This document shows, piece by piece, positions 27,476 through 36,600 of a stretch of 64,000 nt of DNA. Origin of the DNA: Lentisalinibacter orientalis (GTDB lineage: Bacteria; Pseudomonadota; Gammaproteobacteria; Steroidobacterales; Woeseiaceae). How positions within the stretch are numbered: the first letter of the stretch is position 1; every line of letters begins with the position of its first letter. The position numbers and the translations under genes were made by a program. The DNA lies in the NCBI RefSeq assembly GCF_040706535.1, contig NZ_JAPDRJ010000004.1:124001-188000 (forward strand). Reading direction: 5' to 3'. The notes under the pieces were generated by a model. The model was not told the origin of the DNA, ran no database searches, and was given only the letters and a program-made list of their open reading frames with translations.

Positions 27476-27964
27476 ATGTACGCGGTTTTTCGTAGTGGCG
27501 GCAAGCAGTATCGGGCCAGCATGGGCGACAAGCTCCGGCTGGAGCGTCTCCCTGCCGAGGAAGGGGCTTCCATCGAGTTCGACGAGGTATTGTTGATCGG
27601 CGCCGGCGGCGAGCTGAGTGTCGGCAAGCCCCTGATCGATGGCGGCAAGGTCGAGGCGACGGTGCTGGCGCAGGGCAAGGGCCGCAAGATCGACGTGGTG
27701 AAGTTCAAGCGGCGCCAGAACTACAAGCGCCTGGGCGGCCATCGACAGGCCTTTACCGAGGTGGAGATCACCGGCATCAGTGGTGCCGGCATGACGGCGG
27801 GACCGGCGGAGAAGGCCGAGGCCGCGCCGAAGAAGAAGGCCGCCAAGAAGAAGGCTGCCAAGAAGACCGCGACCAGGAAGAAGGCTGCGAAAAAGAAGAC
27901 CGCCAAGAAGACGGCGGCGAAGAAGGCGGCCGCCGGGAAGGAAGGGGCCGGCAGCGACGAGTAA
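27476..27964 (+). CDS. rplU: 50S ribosomal protein L21 with a long Lys/Ala-rich tail
   Basis: Residues 1 to about 103 are a normal L21 (MYAVFRSGGKQYRA, GRKIDVVKFKRRQNYKR, GHRQAFTEVEI). About 59 extra residues follow, mostly AAKKK/TAKK repeats resembling histone H1 or PhaP-like tails, ending AGKEGAGSDE. Typical L21 stops near residue 103. The tail would be unstructured and strongly basic and could touch RNA. The gene opens the rplU-rpmA-obgE cluster behind a strong promoter. Confidence 0.95.
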   Translation: MYAVFRSGGKQYRASMGDKLRLERLPAEEGASIEFDEVLLIGAGGELSVGKPLIDGGKVEATVLAQGKGRKIDVVKFKRRQNYKRLGGHRQAFTEVEITGISGAGMTAGPAEKAEAAPKKKAAKKKAAKKTATRKKAAKKKTAKKTAAKKAAAGKEGAGSDE

Positions 27965-28025
27965 GGTAATACGGGTAATGACGTGCGCCGCCGCGCGGCG
28001 CCAGCGGACGAGCAGGTAGACGACA

Positions 28026-28283
28026 ATGGCACACAAGAAAGCAGGCGGCAGCAGTAAGAACGGCCGCGATTCAGAATCCAAACGACTGGGCGTGAAGCTC
28101 TTCGGCGGCCAGTCCGTGGTGGCGGGCAACATACTCGTGCGCCAGCGGGGCACCCGCTTCCATGCTGGCACCAACGTGGGCGTCGGCCGGGACCACACCC
28201 TGTTCGCCAAGGCGAACGGCAAGGTCCTGTTCGAGAAGAAGGGACCGCAGGGCCGCAAGTACGTGAGCGTCGTCGACGCCTGA
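28026..28283 (+). CDS. rpmA: 50S ribosomal protein L27
   Basis: An 85-residue L27 with the classical N-terminus MAHKKAGGSSKNGRDSESKR, whose first residues reach the peptidyl-transferase centre, and the GVGRDHTLFAKANG core. It lies 61 nt after rplU and is followed by a strong intrinsic terminator. Confidence 0.98.
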   Translation: MAHKKAGGSSKNGRDSESKRLGVKLFGGQSVVAGNILVRQRGTRFHAGTNVGVGRDHTLFAKANGKVLFEKKGPQGRKYVSVVDA

Positions 28284-28345
28284 TCGGCGAGGCCGGATCC
28301 GGAGCCGTGGCCCCGCGGCCAGTGACGGTACTCCGTCCCGCTGAG

Positions 28346-28372
28346 AAAACCCCGCTGCGGCGGGGTTTTTTT
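28346..28372 (+). terminator. Intrinsic terminator after rpmA
   Basis: AAAACCCCGC (28346-28355), a TGCG loop and GCGGGGTTTT, running into seven T. The T-run ends 20 nt before the obgE ATG, so obgE probably depends on read-through or its own weak start. Confidence 0.92.
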
Positions 28373-28391
28373 GTCTCCCGCTGAAATTCCG

Positions 28392-29408
28392 ATGAAATTC
28401 GTCGACGAAGCGACCATCCGAGTGCAGGCCGGCAACGGCGGCCACGGCTGCCTGAGTTTCCGCCGCGAGAAATACGTCCCGCGGGGCGGGCCGGACGGCG
28501 GCGACGGTGGGCATGGCGGCAGCGTCTGGCTGCAGGCCGACCAGGGCATCAACACGCTGGCCGACTTCCGCGTGCAGCGTCGGTTCCGTGCGGAAAGTGG
28601 CGAGGCCGGTGCCGGCCGGAACAAGACCGGCCGCTCGGGCGACGACCTGACCGTGCGGGTGCCGGTGGGCACCATCGTCGCCGACGTGGACACCGGCGAG
28701 GTGCTGGGCGATCTCGCCGACGACGGCGCACGGCTCAAGGTGGCCGAGGGCGGCCGCGGCGGTCTCGGCAACACCCGCTTCAAGAGCTCCACCAACCGCG
28801 CACCGCGCAGGACCACCAACGGGACGCCGGGCGAGGCGCGGCACCTGAAGCTGGAGCTGAAGCTGCTGGCCGACGTCGGGCTGCTCGGCCTGCCGAATGC
28901 GGGCAAGTCCACGCTGATTCGGGCCATGAGCGCGGCCAGGCCGAAGGTGGCCGACTATCCGTTCACGACGCTGCATCCGAACCTCGGCGTAGTGCGGGTG
29001 GGCCCGGAGCAGAGCTTCGTGATGGCGGACATCCCGGGCCTGATCGAGGGCGCGGCCGAAGGCGCAGGCCTCGGCATCCGCTTCCTGAAGCATCTGGAGC
29101 GGACCCGGCTGCTGCTGCACGTGGTCGACGTCGCTCCCGTCGACGGTCACGACGTGGCCGCTGCATTCGCCGCCATCGAGGGCGAAGTGCAGAAGTTCGG
29201 CGCCGGGCTCGCGGAGCGTCCCCGCTGGCTGGTGCTCAACAAGATCGACCTGCTCGAGGACACGGCGCTGGAGGGATTGCGCGCGGATCTGCTCGCGGAG
29301 ATCGGCTGGAGCGGGCCGGTATTCGCCGTAAGTGCCGCGACGGGGGCCGGTACCGAGGCGCTCGCCCGCGCCGTGATGGCGCATCTGGAGCGCGAGCGCC
29401 GGGCATGA
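28392..29408 (+). CDS. obgE: Obg GTPase (ObgE/CgtA)
   Basis: A 338-residue GTPase that binds the 50S subunit and links ribosome assembly to (p)ppGpp. It starts MKFVDEATIRVQAGNGGHG, the glycine-rich Obg fold. The G domain has GLPNAGKSTLIRAMS (G1), the switch segment PFTTLHPNLG, DIPGLIEGA (G3) and NKIDLLEDT (G4). The C-terminal tail is short. The ATG at 28392 gives the standard family N-terminus. It converges with rpsT across a shared terminator. Confidence 0.96.
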   Translation: MKFVDEATIRVQAGNGGHGCLSFRREKYVPRGGPDGGDGGHGGSVWLQADQGINTLADFRVQRRFRAESGEAGAGRNKTGRSGDDLTVRVPVGTIVADVDTGEVLGDLADDGARLKVAEGGRGGLGNTRFKSSTNRAPRRTTNGTPGEARHLKLELKLLADVGLLGLPNAGKSTLIRAMSAARPKVADYPFTTLHPNLGVVRVGPEQSFVMADIPGLIEGAAEGAGLGIRFLKHLERTRLLLHVVDVAPVDGHDVAAAFAAIEGEVQKFGAGLAERPRWLVLNKIDLLEDTALEGLRADLLAEIGWSGPVFAVSAATGAGTEALARAVMAHLERERRA

Positions 29409-29431
29409 GGCCGCGCCTGCCGCAGGCATAA

Positions 29432-29456
29432 AAAAACCGGCCGACGGCCGGTTTTT
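29432..29456. terminator. Bidirectional terminator between obgE and rpsT
   Basis: AAAAACCGGCC, a GAC loop and GGCCGGTTTTT. The A-run and T-run on either side let it stop both convergent genes. Confidence 0.9.
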
Positions 29457-29475
29457 CTTCGGCTGCGGTCCGGCG

Positions 29476-29739
29476 TCAGCCGAGCGAGCTGATCCGCTTG
29501 TTCAGGCGGCTCTTGTGGCGCGCCGCCTTGTTGCGATGGATGATGCCCTTGTTGATCATCGAGTCGATCACCGGCACTGCCTCCTGATAGCTGGCCTGGG
29601 CCGCTTCCTTGTCACCGGACTCGATCGCCTTGATCACTTTCTTGATGCGCGTGCGCAGGCGGGAACGGAGCGCCATGTTGTGCTTGCGGCGCTCTTCGCC
29701 CTGCCGGGCCCGTTTCTCTGCTGATTTGATGTTAGCCAC
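29476..29739 (-). CDS. rpsT: 30S ribosomal protein S20
   Basis: An 87-residue S20 beginning MANIKSAEKRARQGEERRKH, with three basic helices and NKGIIHRNKAARHKSRLNKR near the end. It binds 16S rRNA in the 30S body. It stands opposite murJ, a conserved gammaproteobacterial arrangement, with a recognisable promoter upstream. Confidence 0.98.
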   Translation of the reverse strand: MANIKSAEKRARQGEERRKHNMALRSRLRTRIKKVIKAIESGDKEAAQASYQEAVPVIDSMINKGIIHRNKAARHKSRLNKRISSLG

Positions 29740-29776
29740 TCGAATTCTCTCTGCGGAGCGTGCGGGAAAGCCGGGT

Positions 29777-29804
29777 ATTCTCGCACGCGCGGCGCTATTG
29801 TCAA
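29777..29804 (-). promoter_or_regulatory. Promoter of rpsT
   Basis: On the minus strand TTGACA (29804-29799) is followed after 16 bases by GAGAAT (29782-29777), about 40 nt before the rpsT start. Confidence 0.6.
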
Positions 29805-29938
29805 GCCTGACAGCGGCTTAGGGCGGCGGTGCCGGCGACCGCGGAAACCGGCCCGGCTTCGGGCTACACTTCGCCATTGTCCGCAATCGTCCGCAATCGT
29901 CCGCCGCTGGCGGCCATTGCCCGGCAGACGGAGGAATC

Positions 29939-31570
29939 TTGGGCCAGCAGCGTAATTCGGAGTCAGCCGGCGACGGCGGGGCCGGGCAGGGCGGCGCGGC
30001 AAAGCTGCTCCGCTCCACCTCCACGGTCAGCGCGATGACCCTGCTCTCGCGCATCCTCGGGCTGGTGCGCGACATCGTCTTCGCCCGCTTTTTCGGCGCC
30101 GGCGTGACGATGGATGCCTTTTTCGTCGCCAACAAGATTCCCAACATGCTCCGCCGTTTCTTCGCCGAAGGCGCCTTCTCCCAGGCGTTCGTGCCGGTGA
30201 TCTCGGAGTACCGCTCCACGCGCAGCCACGAGGAGGTGCAGGCGCTGGTGGACCGGGTCGCGGGCACGCTGGGCGCTTTGCTGTTCGTCATCACCGCCGT
30301 GGGCGTGGTGGCTTCGCCCGTGCTGGTGCTGATCTTCACACCCGGCTTCATCGGCGACGACGGGCGCTTCGACCTCACCGCGGCCATGCTGCGGCTGACT
30401 TTTCCCTACCTCCTGTTCATCTCCCTGACGGCACTGGCCGGCGGCATCCTCAATACCTTCGGCCGCTTCGGCGTTCCGGCCTTCACGCCGGTGCTGCTGA
30501 ACGTCGTGCTGATCGGCTTTGCGGTGTTCGTCGCGCCCCGGGTGGCCGAGCCGGGCATGGCGCTCGCCGCCGGCGTCTTCGTGGCCGGCCTGGTGCAGCT
30601 CGTCTTCCAGCTGCCGTTCCTCGCCCGTATCCGCGCGCTGCCGCGGCCCCGCTGGGGCAGGCGAGACGAGGGCGTACTGCGGGTCGGCCGCCTCATGCTG
30701 CCGGCGCTGTTCGGCTCGTCGGTAGCCCAGATCAACATCCTCATCGACAACCAGATCGCCTCGTTCCTGGGCCCGGGCAGGATCAGCTGGCTGTACTACT
30801 CGGACCGGCTGATGGAGTTCCCGCTGGGCGTTTTCGGCATCGCGCTGGCCACGGTGATCCTGCCCGGTCTGTCGGCCCACCATGCGCGCAGCGAGACGGG
30901 CGCCTTCTCCGCGACGGTGGACTGGGCGCTCAGGCTGGTGCTGCTCATCGGATTGCCCGCCGCGCTGGCGCTGGCGGTGCTGGCCGGACCGCTGATCGTC
31001 ACCATTTTCTACGGCGGCGAATTCACCGCGTTCGACGTGCGCATGGCCCGCCTGAGTCTGATCGCCTTCTCGTTCGGACTGCTGGGGTTCATCCTCGTAA
31101 AGGTGCTGGCGCCGGCCTATTTCTCCCGCCAGGACACGAAGACCCCGGTGCGGATCGCGGTGGTGGCACTACTGTCGAACCTGGTGCTGAACCTGATCTT
31201 CGTGCTGACTCTCCTGCGGGTCGGCGCGGAGGGCACCCATGCGGGTCTGGCACTGGCCACCTCGATCGCCGCCTTCGTGAATGCGGGGTTGCTCTACCGC
31301 GGGCTCCGCACCCGGGGCATCGTGACCCACGGCCCCGGCTGGCCGCTGCTGCTGGCGCGTATCGGCGCCGCCTGTGCCCTGATGACGGCCGCGCTCGTCT
31401 GGCTGGACCAGCCCGCCGACTGGTGGCTGGCCGCCGGCATCGGCGCCCGCGTGGGCTGGCTGGCGCTGCTGGTCGGCAGCGGACTCGGGGTCTATGCCCT
31501 CGCGCTGGCGGCGACCGGACTGCGGCCGCGCCACCTGCGCCTCGGCGCGGCTGGCGAGAGGCGGGGCTGA
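29939..31570 (+). CDS. murJ: Lipid II flippase MurJ
   Basis: A 543-residue MOP-superfamily flippase that moves lipid II across the inner membrane for cell-wall synthesis. It has about 14 hydrophobic segments. The family start STVSAMTLLSRILGLVRDIV follows a 27-residue polar extension, and GVTMDAFFVANKIPNMLRR and FFAEGAFSQAFVPV are hallmark phrases. The start codon is TTG with GGAGG four bases before it, which decides the start. A 10-bp tandem duplication (CCGCAATCGT twice, 29881-29900) lies just upstream. Confidence 0.96.
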   Translation: MGQQRNSESAGDGGAGQGGAAKLLRSTSTVSAMTLLSRILGLVRDIVFARFFGAGVTMDAFFVANKIPNMLRRFFAEGAFSQAFVPVISEYRSTRSHEEVQALVDRVAGTLGALLFVITAVGVVASPVLVLIFTPGFIGDDGRFDLTAAMLRLTFPYLLFISLTALAGGILNTFGRFGVPAFTPVLLNVVLIGFAVFVAPRVAEPGMALAAGVFVAGLVQLVFQLPFLARIRALPRPRWGRRDEGVLRVGRLMLPALFGSSVAQINILIDNQIASFLGPGRISWLYYSDRLMEFPLGVFGIALATVILPGLSAHHARSETGAFSATVDWALRLVLLIGLPAALALAVLAGPLIVTIFYGGEFTAFDVRMARLSLIAFSFGLLGFILVKVLAPAYFSRQDTKTPVRIAVVALLSNLVLNLIFVLTLLRVGAEGTHAGLALATSIAAFVNAGLLYRGLRTRGIVTHGPGWPLLLARIGAACALMTAALVWLDQPADWWLAAGIGARVGWLALLVGSGLGVYALALAATGLRPRHLRLGAAGERRG

Positions 31571-31663
31571 ACGGCGCCCTCCGCCGCGATCCGCGCGCCA
31601 TCGTGCTACCCTTCCGCCTGCACCGGCGCGGTGACTGCCGCGGTGTCCGGACCAGAGGTTTCC

Positions 31664-32596
31664 ATGAAGCTCAGCAGGACGAGAGATTCTTTGCCGCGTC
31701 TCGCGGGCCCCGCCGGCAGCGTGCTGACGATCGGCGCCTACGACGGGCTGCACCTCGGCCACCGGCGCATACTCGACCGGGTCCTCGCGGAGGCGCGCGC
31801 CCTCGGTGCCGACCCGATCGTGATGAGCTTCGAGCCCACGCCCAAGGAATTCTTCTCCGGGGAGCGGCCGCCGGCGCGTCTCATGCGTTTCCGCGAGAAG
31901 TTCCAGGCCCTGCGTGACTACGGTATCCGGGGCTTCTTCTGTCCCCGCTTCGACCGGCGCATGGCCGACATCGGCGTGAAGGAATTCGTGGATGCGCTGC
32001 TGGTCGAGGGCCTGCGTGTCCGCCACCTGGTGGTCGGCGACGACTTCCGCTTCGCCAGGCGCCGCAGCGGCGGCGTCGAGGATCTGGTGCGGGCCGGCGA
32101 GCGCGCCGGCTTCAACGTGGAGCAGGTGCCCAGCGTGGTGGTGGACGGCATCCGAGTGAGCAGCAGCGCGGTGCGCGAGGCGCTGGCGGCCGGCGACATG
32201 GAACAGGCCCGGCGTTTCCTCGGCCGCTACTATCGCATGGGCGGGCGGGTCATCCGCGGCCAGCGGCTGGGCCGTTCACTCGGCTATCCCACCGCCAACG
32301 TGAATCTCTGCCGGCGCCAGAGTCCGGTGATGGGCATCTTCGCCGTGCGCGTGGACGGCCTGGGCGACGCGCCGCTGGACGGCGTCGCCAGCGTGGGGAC
32401 GCGGCCGACGGTGGACGGCACGAAACCGCTGCTCGAGGTCCACTTGTTCGATTTCGACGACGATATCTACGGCCGCTACATCGGCGTCGAGTTCATCGCC
32501 AAGCTGCGCGACGAGGCCCGGTTCCCGGACCTCGGCGCCCTGACCGAGCAGATGCACGTGGACGCGGCCCAGGCACGGGAGATACTGGCAGCATGA
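31664..32596 (+). CDS. ribF: Bifunctional riboflavin kinase/FAD synthetase
   Basis: A 310-residue enzyme making FMN and then FAD. The N-terminal adenylyltransferase half has TIGAYDGLHLGHRRIL and VSSSAVREAL; the C-terminal kinase half has GQRLGRSLGYPTANV and VEFIAKLRDEARF. ATG 31664 follows AGAGG. Its stop shares ATGA with the lspA start. The usual ileS between ribF and lspA is absent here. Confidence 0.96.
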   Translation: MKLSRTRDSLPRLAGPAGSVLTIGAYDGLHLGHRRILDRVLAEARALGADPIVMSFEPTPKEFFSGERPPARLMRFREKFQALRDYGIRGFFCPRFDRRMADIGVKEFVDALLVEGLRVRHLVVGDDFRFARRRSGGVEDLVRAGERAGFNVEQVPSVVVDGIRVSSSAVREALAAGDMEQARRFLGRYYRMGGRVIRGQRLGRSLGYPTANVNLCRRQSPVMGIFAVRVDGLGDAPLDGVASVGTRPTVDGTKPLLEVHLFDFDDDIYGRYIGVEFIAKLRDEARFPDLGALTEQMHVDAAQAREILAA

Positions 32597-33171
32597 CGGA
32601 GGAAGCCGGAGTGAACGAATCCCCCAGCGACGGGGCGAAGGAGATTGCGGGCCCGCAAGGCGGCGCCACGGCCGTCCACTGGCTGTGGCTATCGCTGGCC
32701 GTCCTGGCGGCCGACCAGGCGACGAAGTGGGTGGTCACCCGGGAGTTCGAGCTCTTCGAATCGGTGGCGGTGAACCCGTATCTGGACCTGACGCTGCTGC
32801 ATAACACCGGCGCGGCGTTCAGCTTCCTGGCGGACGCCGGAGGCTGGCAGCGCTGGCTTTTCACCGGCCTCGGCATCGTCGTCAGCATCGTGATCCTGTT
32901 CTGGCTGCGGCGGCTGCCGGCGCGGGGTCAGTCGTGGCTGGCCATCGGCCTGTCCCTGGTGATGGGTGGCGCGCTCGGCAACGTGATCGACCGCGTACAG
33001 TACGGCTACGTGATCGACTTCATCCACGTCCACTACGAGGATGCCTACTTCCCGGCCTTCAACCTCGCCGATTCGGCCATCACGGTGGGTGCGGCCTGCC
33101 TGATCATCGACGCGCTGTTCTTTTCCGGCCGTGAGGAGGCCGGGGAGAAGGGGGACGGGCAAGAGACCTGA
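32593..33171 (+). CDS. lspA: Lipoprotein signal peptidase (signal peptidase II)
   Basis: A 192-residue inner-membrane aspartyl protease that cleaves prolipoprotein signal peptides. It has four membrane helices. Conserved boxes are AADQATKWVV, LHNTGAAFSFL, GGALGNVIDRVQYGYVIDFI (first catalytic Asp) and PAFNLADSAITVG (second catalytic Asp). The first about 28 residues are a polar extension. It is translationally coupled to ribF by an ATGA overlap. A GC-rich hairpin follows the gene. Confidence 0.96.
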   Translation: MTEEAGVNESPSDGAKEIAGPQGGATAVHWLWLSLAVLAADQATKWVVTREFELFESVAVNPYLDLTLLHNTGAAFSFLADAGGWQRWLFTGLGIVVSIVILFWLRRLPARGQSWLAIGLSLVMGGALGNVIDRVQYGYVIDFIHVHYEDAYFPAFNLADSAITVGAACLIIDALFFSGREEAGEKGDGQET

Positions 33172-33209
33172 CGGGCTGCCCGGCTCAGAACCAGAACCGG
33201 GCGGCCCGT
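33171..33209. terminator. GC-rich hairpin between lspA and pilE
   Basis: ACGGGCTGCCCGG (33171-33183) can pair with CCGGGCGGCCCGT (33197-33209), one mismatch, between convergent genes. There is no T-run, so termination is uncertain. Confidence 0.45.
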
Positions 33210-33231
33210 CACGTGCCCGTTACCGCGCCGG

Positions 33232-33645
33232 TTACCGGGCCCAGCATTCGTCCGGGCCCAGCGGGCCCGAGGTACGGGTGCCGCGGGCGTCCAGCTCGAA
33301 CCAGCTGCACTTGCCGGCTTCGGCATCGGCATTCTGGTAGTCCGCACGAACCGTGAAGTCCGCCGCGTTGCCCGCGGTGATCGAGATTTCGTACTTCCCC
33401 GTATCGGTCGGCACGGCGTTGCTGGCGTAGCCGAATGCCGTCATCGTGTTGGCGTAGGTGGAGTTCTGCAGGTAGAACTTCTCCTGGTCGGCCGCGATGC
33501 GCAATAGCATCGACCGCGCCTCGGTGCGCTGCGCCCGCGAGGAGTACTCGCGGTAGTTGGGGTAGGCCAGCACCGCCAGCGTGCCGATGATCACGACGAC
33601 GATCATCAGTTCCAGCAGCGTGATGCCTTGCATGGTCTTGCGCAT
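33232..33645 (-). CDS. pilE: Type IV pilin PilE-like (minor or major pilin)
   Basis: A 137-residue class-III prepilin. PilD would cut MRKTMQG before ITLLELMIVVVIIGTLAVLA; Glu5 of the mature protein is present. The mature length of about 130 with two late cysteines (GKCSWFELDARG and DECWAR) forming a C-terminal loop fits PilE of minor-pilin operons such as in Pseudomonas, where it is last. It lies 40 nt after pilY1 as the final gene here. Whether it is the main pilus subunit cannot be told. Confidence 0.9.
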   Translation of the reverse strand: MRKTMQGITLLELMIVVVIIGTLAVLAYPNYREYSSRAQRTEARSMLLRIAADQEKFYLQNSTYANTMTAFGYASNAVPTDTGKYEISITAGNAADFTVRADYQNADAEAGKCSWFELDARGTRTSGPLGPDECWAR

Positions 33646-33685
33646 GATTCCTCTCTCGTGCGGGACGGGCAGGGACGGGCGCCGA

Positions 33686-36600
33686 TTACTCGACGCCGTC
33701 CTCCGTCCAGAAGGTCCTCACGGGCACGTTCTCGAAGCCCGGGTCGAAACATTCGACGCCGACGCAGCCGACCGGATCCGGCGAGCATTCCTTGCCCACG
33801 CAGTTCTGCGGATCGTCAGGGCTCGGGAAGAGGAATACCGTCTCCGGCGCGATGCCCTCCTGCTTGAGTTCCTCCGAGCGCGGGTCGGGGTCGGAGACTT
33901 CGCCGTCTTCCGGCGGCGGCGGGTCGCCGTTGACCACGCTGATCTCGTACAGCCGGTTGACACCGCCGCCCGGGTTGCAGGCAGCCAGGTCCGCGATCTT
34001 CGGCTGGAAGCTCACCACGAACACCTTGTCGTTGAAGGTACGCGACTCGGAGAGGATTTTCTCGCCGTCACGCAGCGTCAGCATCCAGCCGTCGTCGCTG
34101 GGTCCGATCACGGTGCCTGTCGGCTCGTTGGTGACGTCCACCAGCGTGGCCTCGGTGACGATCTGCCCGGCGCCCAGGCCGTCGTACCAGGTCTGGGGCT
34201 GCTGCTGGAAGATGTACGGGTCGCGGATCGAGTAGAAACGCTCGTCCGTATCCGTGTCCAGCGGGTGCGAGCGGTAGCCGGTGCCGATGCTGATGGACAG
34301 GTAGCGCTTGTCCTGCACCGGGTCACGGAAGATCGCGATGTCCGGGGCCACGAAGAAGCGTCGCTCGTTGGCCGCACCCGTCAGGCCGCTCTCGATACCG
34401 AAGGTGCCGATGACGCCGCCGGCCACGAGGTCCGACGGCGGCTGGCCGTCGAAGATGTCGAAGCGCCAGAGCTGGCCGCCCATGTCGCCCACGTACATGC
34501 GGTCGGCACGGCCGTTGCCGTTCATGTCCGCCACCGTCACGTCCGACGGGATGGCGCGTTTCATCTTCGGCAGTACCAGATCATGGGACGTGTCGTTGCC
34601 GGCGGACCAGAGCAGTTCGCCGTCGTCGACGTCCACCATGAAGATGGCGTTGCCGAAGGAGTCCTCGGCGCTCGAGAATGCGCCGGGCTCGTCGTGGGCG
34701 ACGTCGTAGCCACCGGCGAAGATCAGCACGGTCTTGTGGTCCGCCTGGCTGGCGCCGTCGACCGCGACCCTCGCTGGTACCGGCGTCGACCAGCTCTGCC
34801 CGATCGACGGATTCGAGAACTTCCACGCGAGCTCCGGCGATTCCGGATCCGTGATGTCGATGGCGTAATAGCTGCCACCGCCACGGCGCATGCCGAACAC
34901 CAGGTAGACGTTGTCGATGCCGGTGTCGATGAGGCCGTTGTTGTTCTTGTCGATGATGACGGCCTGCATATTGCCGTCCACGCCGTAATGCTTGTTCGAG
35001 GACTTCGGGTTCTCGAACAGGCGGGCCAGATCGGAGAGCTTCTCCCGCGGGACGAAGGCCCACAGCTCTCTGCCGTCCTCGGCGTCGATGGCGTGCACGT
35101 AGCCTTCGTTGGTACCCACGAAGACGACGCTGCGGACGTTGGCCTCGGTGGTGCCGTAGACCACTACCGCGGGGCGCGAGTGCAGGGGATCGCCCATCTG
35201 GTTGCGCTGGTTGGTCAGCGGGTCGCCGTCCTCGTCCTGGATGTCTTCACCCAGCGCCCATGCTATGAGGTCGGACTTCGACGGCTCGGTGGAGGCGCCG
35301 GTCAGGCCCAGGTCGGCCAGCGAGAAGTTGCCGGCGTTGGCCAGCGAGACCGCGTTGGCCGGGGCCTTGAGGTCCACGCCGCTGTTGCCGGTCAGGTTGG
35401 TGTACAGATTGCGCGAACCGGGGGCCGGCAGCTCGTTGGCGGCGCCACCCAGTTCGACAACCCGCCCGTCGTCGACGTCGGACCAGAAGCTGCGGGCCGT
35501 CTCGGTCTGCCCCGTGTTCGGGTCGGCCTGTTTGAAGAAGCCCGTGACAGGGTCCACGGCCTCGATGCCGTTCGCGTCCACGATCTTGCCGCCCACCAGC
35601 TTGTACTTCTTCAGGTTGCCGGGCCAGCGCAGCTTGCGGTCCGCACGGAACACCGTCACATACAGCTCGTTCAGGTTCTGGGCCCGGTTGAAGGCGTTCA
35701 CCGGCACCGCCGGCGCCGTGAAGGTCACTTCCTGCTGGCTGATCGTGTTCAGGATCTGCGTCAGCGCGTCGGTCAGGCCCTGGGTGTTGTCGGCCGTGTA
35801 GTACTGGCCGCCGCCGGCCTCGGCCGTCTCCTTGAGGAGCGGGAAGTCGGTGCGGAAGCCGATCGTGTACGTATTCACGTGAGGCGTCCCGAGCTCATCG
35901 CCGTTGATGTCGCCCTTGAACAGGTATTCGGCGATATCGTCGAGGCAGGCGCCGTCGCCGGTGCCGGTGCAGCCGGTGCGGCCGGTCACCACGGAGTAAT
36001 CGGGCAGCCAGCTGGTCAGGTTGTAGTACTGCACATCCCGGTCCGCTGTCGGCTGGCCGTCCGTCAGCAGGACGATGAAATTGCGCGAACAGGAGTAGCT
36101 GACCGGGTTCACGTAGGTATCCGGGTTGGTCGACGTGTCCACCGCGTCATAGTCCTGGTTCGTGCGCCAGTTCCAGTAGTGGTATTCGGGGCTCATGCCG
36201 CGGTAGTACCGCGCCGCCTCCCAGAGCGTCTCCGACAGCGGGGTCAGGCCGCTGGCCGGTATATTGTCGATGACGTCGAAGAGCTCGGCCCGGCTGTCCT
36301 CGATGCGCTCCATGGCCTTGATGACCTGGCCGCCGTCGTCAAAGTTGAACCGCATCATGCCGACATTGACGTCGTTGACTGTGGAGAGCACGTTCTTGGC
36401 CACTTCCTTCACGATATCGATGCGGCGCTTGAACGTCGTCGGCGGATTGGCGGACCAGTTCATGTAATTGCCGTCCACCACCTTGTAGGTGGTGTCTGCG
36501 AGGCCCGCGCCCCAGATCAGCGCCTGGTCGGAATCCGAGGTCCAGGGGAGGTTGTCCAGGCCGCGCTGGGCGAAAACGGCCGCGCTGGAGGCGGTCTCGC

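Noticed and set aside
27266..28927. 553-codon minus-strand frame over rplU, rpmA and obgE
   Set aside because: It covers three certain genes and contains leucine-rich nonsense from the lysine repeats read in reverse.
29877..29902. Tandem CCGCAATCGT copies before murJ considered as a CRISPR or iteron array
   Set aside because: Only two copies of 10 bp; no spacer pattern, no replication gene.
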